Part shown: piece after piece, positions 47,698 through 59,392 of the stretch
How positions within the stretch are numbered: the first letter of the stretch is position 1
Layout of the letters: each line of letters begins with the position of its first letter
Assembly (NCBI GenBank): GCA_025266875.1
Contig: JALLLT010000012.1
Location: forward strand, 434,001 to 498,000
Source of the DNA: Fennellomyces sp. T-0311
Lineage: Eukaryota > Mucoromycota > Mucoromycetes > Mucorales > Lichtheimiaceae
DNA: 64,000 nucleotides
Reading direction: 5' to 3'
Notes under the pieces: generated by a model
Databases searched by the model: none
What the model was told of the DNA's origin: nothing
What the model saw: the letters and a program-made list of their open reading frames with translations, nothing else
Translations under genes and position numbers: made by a program

Positions 47698-47952
47698 TTA
47701 ATATTGCATAACATGACAGCGGAATATAGGCGAACCGCTGTGATAATATAATGAACGGTAATCTTGAAGGTATGACTGAAGCGAAAGCGTCAGTATCGTT
47801 CTTCGGGTACTACGGTAAATACGTCCCACTGATGTATGTTTGCGATCATATGTGGTCTGGTTATGGACGGAAAAGTAATCTGACGGGTCCTTTGTTCTGT
47901 TGCCAGTGTATTTGGCATACATTTCATTAACCTTAGGAATGCCTACACTCAT
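47698..47952 (-). CDS. small unknown ORF upstream of NXT1
   Basis: An ATG-initiated 84-codon frame beginning MSVGIPKVNEMYAKYTGNRT, 51 bp upstream of the NXT1 start and within the NXT1/PCID2 spacer. The first 45 codons look protein-like (hydrophilic, balanced); the rest may be intron. It could be a short gene, the first exon of something longer, or an upstream ORF in the NXT1 leader. No family recognised. Confidence 0.3.
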   Translation of the reverse strand: MSVGIPKVNEMYAKYTGNRTKDPSDYFSVHNQTTYDRKHTSVGRIYRSTRRTILTLSLQSYLQDYRSLYYHSGSPIFRCHVMQY

Positions 47953-48243
47953 TTAAGTACCGAGAAAAGGTTTACAGGGTCCTGATTTTAAGCAGTTTAT
48001 GCTGTTGTCGCATAGTAACCACAATATCCAAGCAACATCACTTCAAACACCTGTGCGTCTATCACGACAGCACGCTACCTCAATTCTTCCAAACAACAAG
48101 CTAACCCAATAGAGATATATAATTGATCTCCAACTACCCAGGTTTGATTGTCTCAACCATGCAAACTATATCGGACAAGCAATACAACTGCCGCAGAAAT
48201 TCAAAGGCGAAAGCGGTGGTTTCACCTTTACCCAAACCTCGCT

Positions 48244-50198
48244 ATGTCCGTTTTGCAGCAGTTCTGCTCCCAAGTTATTCTCGCGTATAACCGGCAAAAT
48301 GGTCAACTCTTTTCAGATCTATTTACGCTCGAAGACAGTAATTCCGGCGTCATGATGATTCGACGGGAATTATCCAATGTAAAAAAAAAAAAAAAGCTAT
48401 TAAACGCGTACTCGTCGAACAAATTGTGGTCTAAACTGCTAGAACAGATGTCAGAAGCACAGTGCGAACAAATAATCAATTCAGCAATTGAAAACACGTC
48501 CCATTCGTTGGCAGAATTTGTTAATTCGTACATCAGATTACTCAACAACTCGATCAACTTTCCATTGACACACGTATACGATTACTTTGAGTCGTTCTAC
48601 AGGCAAGAAAGCGATCCACTCTTGGGGTACAGTTTGACTTACCGAGCACGTGTAGTGCCGTTATACCTGTCTTCAGCAGTTCTGACTCGAATTATTTGCT
48701 GCCATTCATCAAAACCCTCTCCACAACGATTGTCGACTTTGCTTTTCATGTGAGACTAGCGAACGCACGTTTCTGCTGGACGCATGCTGACACATATGCA
48801 GGTGGATAAGACGGAAAACCTTCAGCAAAAACAGATGAAGGCCAATGGCGCTGCTCGTTTATTATCAAAGGTGTTCAATATCATGTTGGCGGATCGGTAA
48901 GTTGTGTATGACTGTCAGAACTCGTCTCTTACAAACCGCAGATCGCCCTTAAACGAATCGAAACGCTACGGTATCATCCATATCACCAACCTAGCGTTCA
49001 AAATCTATACCAAGGTGTGTTGCTTGGGCCTGGATGAATGCGCTGTCTAAACACATTTTCTTAGCTCGATATCACCAACTTGTGCAATACATTAATTAAC
49101 AACTTGAAGAATGGCGGCGTCGAGTTGACCGAATTTCCCATTTCCCAACAAGTTGCGCATCGATATTATCTTGGGCGTTTCAGTTATTACAAACAGCAGC
49201 TGATAAATGCAGAGGAACATTTTCAGTTCTCGTTTAATCATTGCCCAAAGTCAAGCTGGCACAATAAGCGGTTAGTCCAGGCGGATTCCTCTTTCTTATC
49301 TCAATCTTGAACTGTCGGTGATATAGTCTCATTCTGAAGTTTCTGGTGCCCACTCGTATTATTATGGGAAGGCTACCGAGTTCGGCTTTGTTGAAAGAGT
49401 ATAATTTGACCCAGCCGTACGCTGAGCTCAAGGAAACCATCAAACGCGGCGACATTAGACGGTTCAATCATGTGATGGAACAATATCAGGCATTCTTTTC
49501 ACATTCTTGGACCTATGAGCTACTCAGAGCACGATGCCCAGTGCTATTATGGCGAAGCTGTTTGCGACGCGTGTAAGGCAAAGCGATGGATGAATGTGAC
49601 AGGCTAATCCTGACATTGAATTGATAGATTCCTTCTCACGCGACAAAGCGACGAAGATCGGGTCATGTCCTATCAAAGCTGCTACGACGGACTCTTGGCT
49701 GCTGGTGAAGAACGGGATCTCGACTTTTACGATACAGAAAATATACTTGTATCTCTGGTTAGCCAGGTAAGGAAGGACGCAGTACTGCGGCTATGTATTT
49801 ATCTGAACTGATTCTAGGGATATATTCGAGGGTACCTGCACCACCAACTGCAACAAATTGTTCTCAGCAAAATGAACCCGTTCCCGCCAGTAAACCAAAT
49901 TCGTCCGTACATTGAATACTACAACGATGAACTGGTAGACGAGCACATGAAGACCAACCAGCCGCCAACACCGCGAGACGTGCTTACGCTTATTGAAGAG
50001 CCTGAAGTCGGAGCCGAGGGGCAACAAGATGAAGGATATGGCGGGTTTGACCAACAGTTTGAAGGCTATGATGAATACGGTGCATATGATGGCCAAGATT
50101 ATGACGGCCAGATGGAAGGCATGATGGGTGATGGAATGGGAGTAGGCTTTTATGCTCAAAGTATGGCTGCAGCTGGTGGAAATCAATTTTATCAATAA
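48244..50198 (+). CDS. PCID2: PCID2/Thp1-type PCI protein (TREX-2)
   Basis: PCI-domain protein of the PCID2/Thp1/CSN12 group; PCID2/Thp1 is a subunit of the nuclear-pore TREX-2 complex that couples transcription to mRNA export. I choose the ATG at 48244 (MSVLQQFCSQVILAY), matching the family's short N-terminus; the frame upstream opens with a non-ATG codon at 48148. Six or more exons include SSDSNYLLPFIKTLSTTIVD, KANGAARLLSKVFNIMLAD, the PCI segments HRYYLGRFSYYKQQLINAEE and HFQFSFNHCPKSSWHNKRLI, VPTRIIMGRLPSSALLKEY, and winged-helix GYIRGYLHHQLQQIVLSK ending MNPFPPVNQI. What looks like a frameshift near 48640 is a 50-nt GT-AG intron. The C-terminus carries an extra tail of about 75 residues rich in Gly, Asp, Tyr and Gln, absent from human PCID2. 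Confidence 0.87.
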
Positions 50199-51270
50199 GT
50201 GTATAAAAGAACATTGCATTTTTTTATTCCAAATGATCGTATCGCTATTTACTTTGATAGTAGATGTATGTCAGATATTGGATATGGCTGGACGTTAACC
50301 GTCTTTTGTTTAGTACATGTAGCCAACTTGTATACTATACTTTTCGATGCTGAGAATTTTGCTCATACGTGTTTAAAGATGATTTGGTAAGTATTTTTAT
50401 ATCGTACATTCACGTTTCCTATGCTTTTCAATTTTGACTTTCCATTTTCTATGTTCTTCAAATTCGCTGTATTCAGGCTCTGTTTTTTGGTGAATTTCTT
50501 TCAAACTTGGCTTTTTTTTTGCAATACCTCGGTGCTAAATTATGCTACTAGCGCAAACCGAAGTGTTCCGATTGCTCCTTGCCTATACTAGTATCACAAA
50601 ATACAAAACAAGCCATTATCTCATAAAAATAATTCATGTGTCTCGGAAAAAGGTGTAAATCACTCCTCTTAAAATGAACTTTTTCTGCGTCGCATCATTG
50701 GATTCGCCGTTAAATTATACTACAAAAAGTGCCATACGCTAACGAAATCCAATCGCTGAATTAATTTCTATTCAACGAAAAATGTTAACGCGATTTTTCA
50801 AGGCATTAGCCTTTGGTTTTTCGACTTCTTCGATTCTCCATACTTTCGAATCTTATACATTACATGTATTTTTCTTGCTCTGGCCTTTCATTTCATATGC
50901 TTTTCATCTCTGAATTCTTCCATTTCAAATGCTTTTGGCCTATTGTCATACTTTGTCATATTGGTTGTAAATAATAGAGCAAATCTTTATCAAACATATG
51001 GATAGTGAGCGAAAAGAGACAAGTGACGTTCTTATATATAATTGCAGCTATAAAGTCTTCAGTTTTATCATGCTGCAGTAGATCCACTGGAACAATACCG
51101 AAATTCGATAGCAATATTGAAGCGTTATGATTATACTTGGCAAGAATTTGTTTATTGGGGGGAAAGAAAAAAAAGTTATTCATAATACTGCAGTAAAGAA
51201 AGGCACATCCGTTTTTTGTAGTTTATCATGCTACCAGAGCATGGGTTGGTAATTAGCGTTCGAACGCGTT
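50199..51270. other. intergenic, no gene seen
   Basis: 1.07 kb of AT-rich sequence after PCID2. It contains several related phrases of the type TTTTC-ATTTC-TATGCTTTT (around 50420-50450 and 50880-50940), suggesting low-complexity drift rather than a gene. Confidence 0.45.
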
Positions 51271-52635
51271 TTAGTTCTTGGCCTTCATGTTGGCGGCATG
51301 AGTGGCGACTAGAACATCAATGTTGTCATCCGAGGGGCAGATAGCAAAGTCATCAAGGTTAGGGTTGCAAGGCACGGAGATCTGCCAGAATGCGTCAGCG
51401 GCAAGGTTTGTGCTCTCAATGGCGTTGTGCCAAGCGGGGTAGAGGGTGGTGCGGAGGCCGGTTTCGGCCAAACCATACTCTTCAATGATGACGGGCTTGC
51501 CAGCGGACTCTTGGACAGCAGCGTGGTCCTAAATTAGGCAATGTCAGTACTTGGCAGTATGTACTTAGGTTATTCGAAAAGGCTTACGTTGATCCACTTG
51601 ATGGGCCAGTCAGTGTTGTCCTTTGACCAGTGCTCGGGATACATATGGAAAGTACCAAAGTCAATGGAGCTCAAGGCAATGGTCGCCTCAAAGTCCATAC
51701 CAGTACCACCATTGTACTCGTACCTGGAAAGACAAAGTGTTAAATAATCGATCTAAACAGTGTACTTTCTTTAAAAAACTTACTCGCTCTCGCCAGCGCG
51801 GTTCATGAAACCTTCATCACCAATACCAACCAAATGATTGCTATCAATAGACTTGATATGGCTGGAAATCTCATCAACCCAAGCAGTGGTGACAGAGGGG
51901 CTGCAGCTGTCCGAAGCAGGGAAGCTACCGCTACCAACACATCTAGGTTCATTGGCAAGTTCCCAACCGAAAATGGTGGGGTCATCCTTTTATAAAAGAA
52001 AAATAATTAATTTGGATTGAAATTGGACACTAATTAGTTTCTTTCTTACCTTGTACTTGACACCAGTAAGAGTGTTTTCACGCTCTAAAACGTGAGAAAT
52101 GTAGTCCTTGAACGATTCAATGATCTCGGGCTTGGTGTAGAAATCGTCGTGGTACGAGGAACCGAAGCACTGGTTGTAGTAATCCATACCACCGAAGTCT
52201 TGCCAGTTGTTAGTCAGCGCAAAGATCAACTTGACGTTGTTGACAGCAGCTTGCTGAATGATGTAGTCAATTCGTCCCAAACCGGTTTCGTTGGAATCGT
52301 TAATAGTCATGGCACCATTCTCGCAAGTCTGGAAAAAAACATCCGTATTGCCAGAGTTGAATAGCCAGGTACGGATCACAGGAAGGTCCAAGGCGGCAGA
52401 TTCACTGAGAATCGAGTTGACATTGTCGCGGGTCTGAGTCATCAGATAATCTAATTGTTACATGTATGTCAATAAAATGTGAAAATCATATAATTGCATA
52501 CTTACAAGCATTAGTTCCCGAAAAGTAAAACGATGCACCGTCATTGGTGAACTTGGTGCCATCGGTGCCAACAAAGGCAGAAACGAGGGCGGGAGCTGCC
52601 AAGAAGGCAGAGGCCATGATTGAAAGGAACTTCAT
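51271..52635 (-). CDS. secreted GH5 endo-beta-1,4-mannanase-like enzyme
   Basis: Glycoside hydrolase family 5 enzyme, most like subfamily 7 mannan endo-1,4-beta-mannosidases, secreted to degrade plant mannans. Start at 52635 with a signal peptide (MKFLSIMASAFLAAPALVSA). The mature protein begins FVGTDGTKFTNDGASFYFSG, where SFYFSGTNAY is the typical GH5_7 opening. Then come VIRTWLFNSG, LIFALTNNWQDFGGMDYY, and the acid/base motif FGWELANEPRC with its Glu. WVDEISSHIKSIDSNHLVGI, DFGTFHMYPEHWS and the nucleophile motif KPVIIEEYG complete the active site. The C-terminus (FAICPSDDNIDVLVATHA) carries no carbohydrate-binding module. About 410 residues and four introns. Confidence 0.93.
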
Positions 52636-52700
52636 TTTGATTGCAAGGGAAAGAGTTGCTTGAATTGAGTGATATGTTTTTTTGTAGTTGTGATCCGCTG

Positions 52701-52708
52701 TATTTATA
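52701..52708 (-). promoter_or_regulatory. TATA box of the mannanase gene
   Basis: TATAAATA on the minus strand about 65 bp upstream of the ATG, followed by a short 5' leader with an ATTCAAGCAACTC stretch. Spacing is right for a TATA-driven inducible gene. Confidence 0.55.
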
Positions 52709-55700
52709 GTATTTTGAAAGGCTGGTAATCAAAATACAATGTGCCGAGGATTCAGATGTAGGACCATCGAACTGATTGCCATCGGCGGACTGATTACCTA
52801 AGTAATTAAGTCGTTTTTAATTTCACATGACTTCTAGTGGTACGTCAAAAAACACTGACTGACGGTTGAACGGAGCATGGATATTTTACTTACTGGCTAT
52901 TACTAGCACCCATATTATGGGAAAATATTGTATTGCATTCATCTCCATGCTATAATATAGAGCAAGTCTATGTAGCTACATATTTAACAAACATTTGCGC
53001 AAACAATAATCAGGACATTATCAATAATTATATTGCGTAGTAGCAGTGCTACATTCCATATTATGCATCAGAATAATTGTTCTCGTGATCTTTGCTTTTA
53101 CATTAAGTATACTCGCTGCACATCCAACAAAGGTGAGAAACCATTCTTTTGACCAAACACTATACTTTATTCAATAACAAGCAAGCTTTGTGAAGACCAA
53201 ATATCATGAATGGATCTCAGTAATTGCTATATTAATTATTAAGTAATTATTTCGCTCTTGTATGCTTTCTGAGCTGGATACCTGGACATTCTTTTTTCTG
53301 CAGAAGGTATCGAAAAGACTCTATCGAAAAAAGTCTCCACATTATGTGTAACTTGGCAACGATCTACAGAAAGACTGAAGCGGTTACACCTGTGGGAAGT
53401 TCTGGGTTCCTTGTCATCTGTGTACTGAAGGAATCCAGCCAACCAAACGTTCCATGACGCAATTAGGAAAAGCTTGCATTTTATTTTAGTGCCGTATGTG
53501 CAACTGTAGGCCAAGGGGCAAATAGTGAAAAATCACGCTTTCGGGAATAGCCAAGACAGGTTGCCAGTCTAACTTTTGGCGAGATGTACCAAGATACTGA
53601 ATAAGCATCTTCAGTTAGGTTCATGAAAAGTTAGTATTCATAGACTGAGTGAATAAACGCATTCACACATTTTGTCCATACAACAGGAAATCCAACCCAA
53701 AAAGGTTCTTTATGCATTTGTGTAATACCTATGGACTTCAACTTTTTATAGAAGTAAAAATAATTATTTACCGGCAATAAAGGAGACATCTTTGGTACTT
53801 GCGATATTTTATGCGTGCATCAGCCATACAACAAAAAAGTTTCCAAGTAAAACATACTTGAAACCAGTGCTTTGGATCAATTTGAACTATTTAGTGAAAT
53901 TAGCAACGAATGTCGCTCAGACAACCTTACATAAGACTAGGTCGTACAAATCGGCATTTCATATTTCCACTGTATAGCAAATTTTTAGACAACAAAAAGG
54001 AGAGTGCGTTTCCATAAAGAAGAGTTATCGATTGTGGTCAGCCGTTGGAATATGTAAAAGAATGTCTCCAGGGAAAAAATCTGTGTAAAATGGATGACAC
54101 GGTAATCAGATCAGAAGTTAACACGCAATCCGATCTCGCAGATGATGACATACCTCGCGGGGGAAGTAATCATTCCCCACAAAAAGAAGTTCATTAAAAA
54201 TATTATGGTGTGACAATCCAGAACCCTGTGAGTTCCTACTCACGAATCAAGGGGCGCATTCACCTTTGCATTAATGACGATAGGAGTTTCTTTTAGCAAC
54301 TTTCGTGATACTGGCTTGCCCAGATGTTCTTTTTCGCTATACTCAATCGGTCCGAAATTTATGTAAACCGTTTCTTATTTGTTTATCAAGAACAAATCGC
54401 TTCCCACAATACTTAGCGGTGCTTTAACAAAATGCAACGTGGCTGTAGTACCCGCCGAATATAGTTCGCTTGTAGAATGCGGCTGCATACACACATTATC
54501 TAATGGTGAAGACAGATCCGCTTTTTTTCTGTGAAAAAGAAGAATCAGTAACCATTACATCTTGCTGTAGCAGTTTTATTATCGCTCGACATTATTGCTG
54601 CTTTTGTCTTACATTAGGCGTACTTGATAAAAGCAATCACCTAGACTTGTCTAGTTCCAGCTACATACTTGAAACTTCTTTAGTGTAGACCCAGAAAGTT
54701 GTTGATTGGCTTTGGTAAAGTACGGTAAGTGAAATGTGCTGGGGAACAGCGGTCTTGTGATAATTTTAACGTTTCTGTAGCACGTTTTCTTCCATAACAG
54801 CGGAGCAGATGGTACCGGTCGGTTTAAAGCGAGAGTTTGCATACACCTTTGCTGATCGTGGGGTAGTGACACAGTCCCACCATCCATATTTCCTAACAAA
54901 GATAATGGATGCATAGTATTATATCAGCAGAATCCAGATTCTCATTTATTCCCACCGCAAGCATCAGTTTAGTAGCCTTTCCACGCACACTGTTTCTCCA
55001 ACGCCATGCATACTTTAGCAGCGTCGAAGTACGAAAAAGCCGTATAAACTTGGACATACCATATTCTACTTTTTCATGCAACGTAGCAACATAGCATGAT
55101 GGAAGATTGTCACTTGCTCAGAATGCTTGCTGCCAATTGGACTTTCAATGTAAACTCCTTTCGTGAATGCTTATGTTATCGTTTTGCGTGGGTAGTATTA
55201 ATGGTCTGTTCACTGTGGGTGCATCACTTTTGTGCTACTGATGACAGAATGACTCTCGCATGGTTGACCAGCAGTCCCAGTCTCGGGTGTCGCGCCATTT
55301 TCGGTCGTACCGGAGATACCCACATCTTTCAAGAGGCTGCCATATTTTTTTACTACATAATTACTAACCGCGATCCATCTTTTTTTTTTACCCATTACGT
55401 ACGTAATCATCATTTGTGGCAACTTTGGAACAACGCGATTTTTCGCGCAGTAGTTATTCCTACTTTGGTCATTCTAAATGGCTTCTAAGTATCATCTTGG
55501 TATGTATGTACTACTATACATACTACACCAAAGAGAAAGACTTGACTCAAGTCTATACAGCAGCGTTGCTGCCCTTTTTGGAGATGATCAGTTTTGAGAT
55601 CATGATCAATATTACTGAACATATCTTGTTACACTGATCGAGTCGTTTGCGGTAGTTGTTGACGCAAATCATCCCCACATATCCTTATCACCGTGATCGA

Positions 55701-56464
55701 TCAGTGGAACAATGTCACTAATCCGGTCAATATAGATTTATATTAATTACTGTAATATGAATATCGATAGGCATCAACGGCAGATGTCCCTAATTTGGAT
55801 GAATAAACAATAATTGTTACCCTCACTGGAAGAAAAACCTGGCAGCATAACGTCATTTGCGACCCCTTGCGAGGCTTTGGGGCGGCAGCATCTCAGATTT
55901 GGTAATTTATGTTTTCTCCTGATGACTTGTTTAATCCTTGGTATAGGAACCCATTTGCAGCCATATCATAGGTTGATATGTAGAGAGGATCACGCGGGAA
56001 ATACCGTCCATCGACTAACTGGCATCTCTGTCTATACTATCTTGCACTTGCTTCTTGGGCAGGTATAGATATAGAAGCAAACTATTGGTACGGAAACTCC
56101 TTTAAAGATCTCGACTACAACTTGCTGCTACGACTCGTGCTCCCATTTCCATGACTACTGCTATCGATACAATTACGAGGCATGTCACGAAAGCAATTTA
56201 GAGGGTTTATCAATATTACAGCGCCCAGTCGCCCACACTGAGAGATATAATTACGGTAAGTCCATTGAATACGTCCGGTTCTATTTTCATTTTCATGTGA
56301 TGCGACATATTGGTATATATATCCAAATAGTTTGATAATACCGTATGTATGTATGACTTTATGAATTGCGACAGAAGAAGTCAAAGAATAGGAAAGTGTC
56401 CAAACTATTTGTACAATAACTTTAGCTATATAGAATGGCAAAACAAACCAGTGCTATGTTATTT
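52709..56464. other. 3.7-kb gene-poor region
   Basis: No gene could be supported. Protein-like fragments occur, for example minus 53239-53514 (ends QKAYKSEIIT), minus 54893-55081 (MSKFIRLFRTSTLLKYAWRW) and plus 55096-55488, but none has a recognised family or a consistent exon structure. AT content is high. It may be old duplicated or mobile-element-derived sequence. Confidence 0.4.
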
Positions 56465-57882
56465 TTAAGCTTCTACTCCCTCGGTGAAAAGGTAGTCGAT
56501 ATATCCGATGGGCACTTCGCTGTAAAGCTCGGCCCAATTATACTGGTTGTTCAACGGCAGATCATGATTGAGACGATGGGCAAATTCCGTGTTAGCGAGA
56601 AAGTGAGTCCAACAGCAAGGATATTTCCAGTCTTGCCAGCGACGTGGGTCCCAGCAATTCTATAATAGTATCTTGTGTGAAAGTGTTTTAAGCACGGGGG
56701 AAGTGGACGTCTTTGTCAACCAAAGCAGAAATACGCAGCTTACTCATGTGGCGTTCCAACGATCAAAGACTTCTGAAAGTACTTGGATTAACGTCTTGTG
56801 ATAGTAGTTGATCACAAGTTCATTAAGGGCCGGATATTTTGTGGCGATGATATTCAACACTTCTGGTGTCCGAGATAAAGGGTCATGTAATACTATAGAT
56901 AAGTCGCAATGAGTCACAGTTTATCAAGATAAAAAAAAATTTGCAAGCTGATACAGAGTAAAGCAATCATTGATCGTAATATTTACATGCTCCAAATGAT
57001 TCATACTCAACCCAGTTACCTGAGTTCATGGAATGTCGCTGTTTCTAAAAAGCGCTGATACCTTCAGCATGAAAGGACGTGATTCGGTGTCGAACGTGCA
57101 AGAAAAGCGAGATAACCGTCTGGGTGACGGAAGAAGTTGAGACAGTCGATTGAGAAATGGATTAAAGAAGGAAATATAAATGTAGGCTGGAATTCCAGAG
57201 TGTCACTTTGTAAACCGATGGCTGCGATATGCAAAACTGTGAGGTGTTCATGTGACTTCTCGATAGCTAGCTGTTAAAGAATGCCATATCCTGTGTGACT
57301 ATCCTCGAAGACAAGTCCTCGCAGTCCAGGGGTATACTACACTTCTCGCCGATGTCTGGTGCGCTCATTATGAAATATGAGTCATCACAAGTATAAAGAC
57401 TGGCGTGCAAAGGGCAGTGCTGACACGGCAAAGACTCAATCGATAAAGCATCAAGAATCATCACAAGTCAGAGATCAACATTGTAGGCTTGGTACTGACC
57501 TAAGTGAGGTGTTGATGATGAAAATATTTTAAGGATGATGCCCATTTCGCGTCAATAGATACTATGTTGTGGAAATATTGCTTCTTGAGGATCGGATAGC
57601 GAAACAAGATATATTCTGGTGTGGTAGCATTATGCCTGCGTAACCCATATGCATTAAATGAACAGTAAATATAGTGCGAATCACAAACGTTGGCTACTTG
57701 CAAGAAAGTCCAATATACTACTTTTAGGCTATTTCGTTCGAACCTCTTACACTCGTGCTCTGGCAAGCAACTTTGCACTCTCTTCACGTCGGATTCTTGG
57801 GTGTATTTTCTATACGGAAACAGGTTGGAGACGGCAGCCTTTTCCACATTCCATGTCAATTAAGGATCAGCGATCGCCATGA
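56465..57882 (-). pseudogene. degenerate gene, possibly F-box/LRR-like
   Basis: Several minus-strand stretches look like exons of one gene but do not connect cleanly. In order: a frame at 57859-57500 (CLPEHECKRFERNSLKVVYW), then HEHLTVLHIAAIGLQSDTLE and FPSLIHFSIDCLNFFRHPDG with a stop right after STPNHVLSC (about 57080). Next is HDPLSRTPEVLNIIATKYPA with LNELVINYYHKTLIQVLSEV ending in TGA next to a donor-like GTAAGC. The final stretch, RWQDWKYPCCWTHFLANTEF, runs to a TAA at 56465. The L-x-x-L-x-I spacing resembles F-box/LRR proteins that are expanded in Mucorales. Stops and shifts between blocks suggest decay. The family is a weak inference. Confidence 0.35.
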
Positions 57883-59392
57883 ACTTACAAGCGGTATTAC
57901 ATTGGAGATGCTCGTGGAATGTTGAGTGGCCTTGAATTGCGTTCGGATGACAGTTGGTCCTCGCTGGTCAATGTACATGAATTGCCAAAGCACCATACAG
58001 GTGAAGTTTGAGTTTGTGACAGCAAGCGTCCAGGTTGTAGTGTGCTGTCCTATCGCATGACTTAAACGCCCATATAAGGTTTGGACCGAAATCGATTACT
58101 TTTGACAGCCCTGCTCCGTTCATGCAGGTACGGAAATCAGTCAAGTTTACTTTTGTTTCATTCAAAAAACCAGCAGCGTACATAAGCAATGTTCCGTTGC
58201 CCCTTTTGCTCCAGAAAACCAAACCAACTGTGTGTTGCATAGCAGTAGTGTGCCATTGTGGGGTTGCCTGGCTGACTTCAAACGGACAGATATAAATGCG
58301 GTTGCGAGGTAAACTCTGTGCGGGTTGCTTCTCTTTCTCTCTTTCCCCATTCTCATTTGGTTTGCCCGCGAGGATCCCCGTTTGGGCGGTCATTGCGCGA
58401 TGACTGTCAAGTAAAGTAGTTAAAGAAGGGTGCCACGCTTGTCTACTTTGCGAATTATGTTCACTGCGGTACATTGTGCCGGGAGGGAAGACGTCGATGG
58501 CAATTGGCGATGGTTGTCATTGTTGGTGTACATTACACGTTCAGTGCAAACCTATGTGGGTCCACGGACGTCTCCATGGATTCCAGTACACTGGCCTCCC
58601 TCCGTTTTTTTTTTCCTTTTCTGCTTCTTTTTTCTTTGTCTACTTTGTTTTATACCTTTGGCAGGGCCAATACCTTTGGAGCGAACGGAAGGGGAAACCG
58701 CCTTCGCTGCAAGGATATGGCCCAGTGTTTAGTGCTTGATAAACTGCGAGTTGTCTAGCTCCAGTCCCTTTCAACCTATTTGAGCGATCTTCTTTCCCCT
58801 CTCACCCTCTGTTTACACTTCGATCACTGCTGGATGCTGGATCTGCCTCATGTAACGCCTGCAATTCCTGGTTTAGCTAACTTTTGCTGCACTTTTGTAC
58901 ATGGCAAGCTCGTAATTCCTGTTGGACTGGAATTGAGGATTGGAAAGCAAGGCATCAAGGAAGGAAGGGAAGGAATATAAGGTAAAAAGGCATGGGTGAA
59001 TCAAGCAAGCATCGATCCTGACGTGTCAAATAGACATTCAGGCAATTGGCGCGACTCACCCATGGCGAGATGTCATTATGAAATAGAGTGTATGCTTCGT
59101 TTAGAAGAGTAACTCTGTAAATTACCCTTTATATAAAAACATTGGCTTCTGCCCTCTTATACTTTGGCAGGCACTTTTAACCGTAGCAAGACATCGTTCA
59201 TCTTTTCTGGCCACGGTATAATCGCTTCGCGAGTCCTGATGAAGCAAATAGCACGAATACACGTGAACGAAATGGTGAAGCATAAGCAGACTCCTGTCAA
59301 CTGCAGGGCACACGCCGTGACACCATTGGCCAATTTCATTGTACACTGCAGGAGGACTGGTCTATACAAGTTCGCAGCTTTTCCAAAAAATC
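57883..59392. other. intergenic, polypyrimidine-rich
   Basis: 1.5 kb without a supported gene. A minus frame at 57968-58474 (168 codons) has no family resemblance. A long pyrimidine tract lies at about 58604-58655. The right end is the 5' flank of the LYR-motif gene. Confidence 0.4.

Noticed and set aside
48148..48243. N-terminal extension of PCID2 from 48148
   Set aside because: It opens with TTG, and the added residues do not match the family N-terminus; the ATG at 48244 does.
48600..48760. Apparent frameshift in PCID2
   Set aside because: A 50-nt intron with GTACAG donor and CTTCAG acceptor restores the frame (DPLLG joined to SSDSNYLLPF), so the gene is intact.
53239..53514. 91-codon minus-strand frame rich in Cys and Ser
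   Set aside because: Somewhat protein-like but isolated, with no start context or homologue that I recognise.
57968..58474. 168-codon minus-strand frame
   Set aside because: No recognisable domain and no exon partners; the frame opens in a promoter-like region, so I do not call it a gene.
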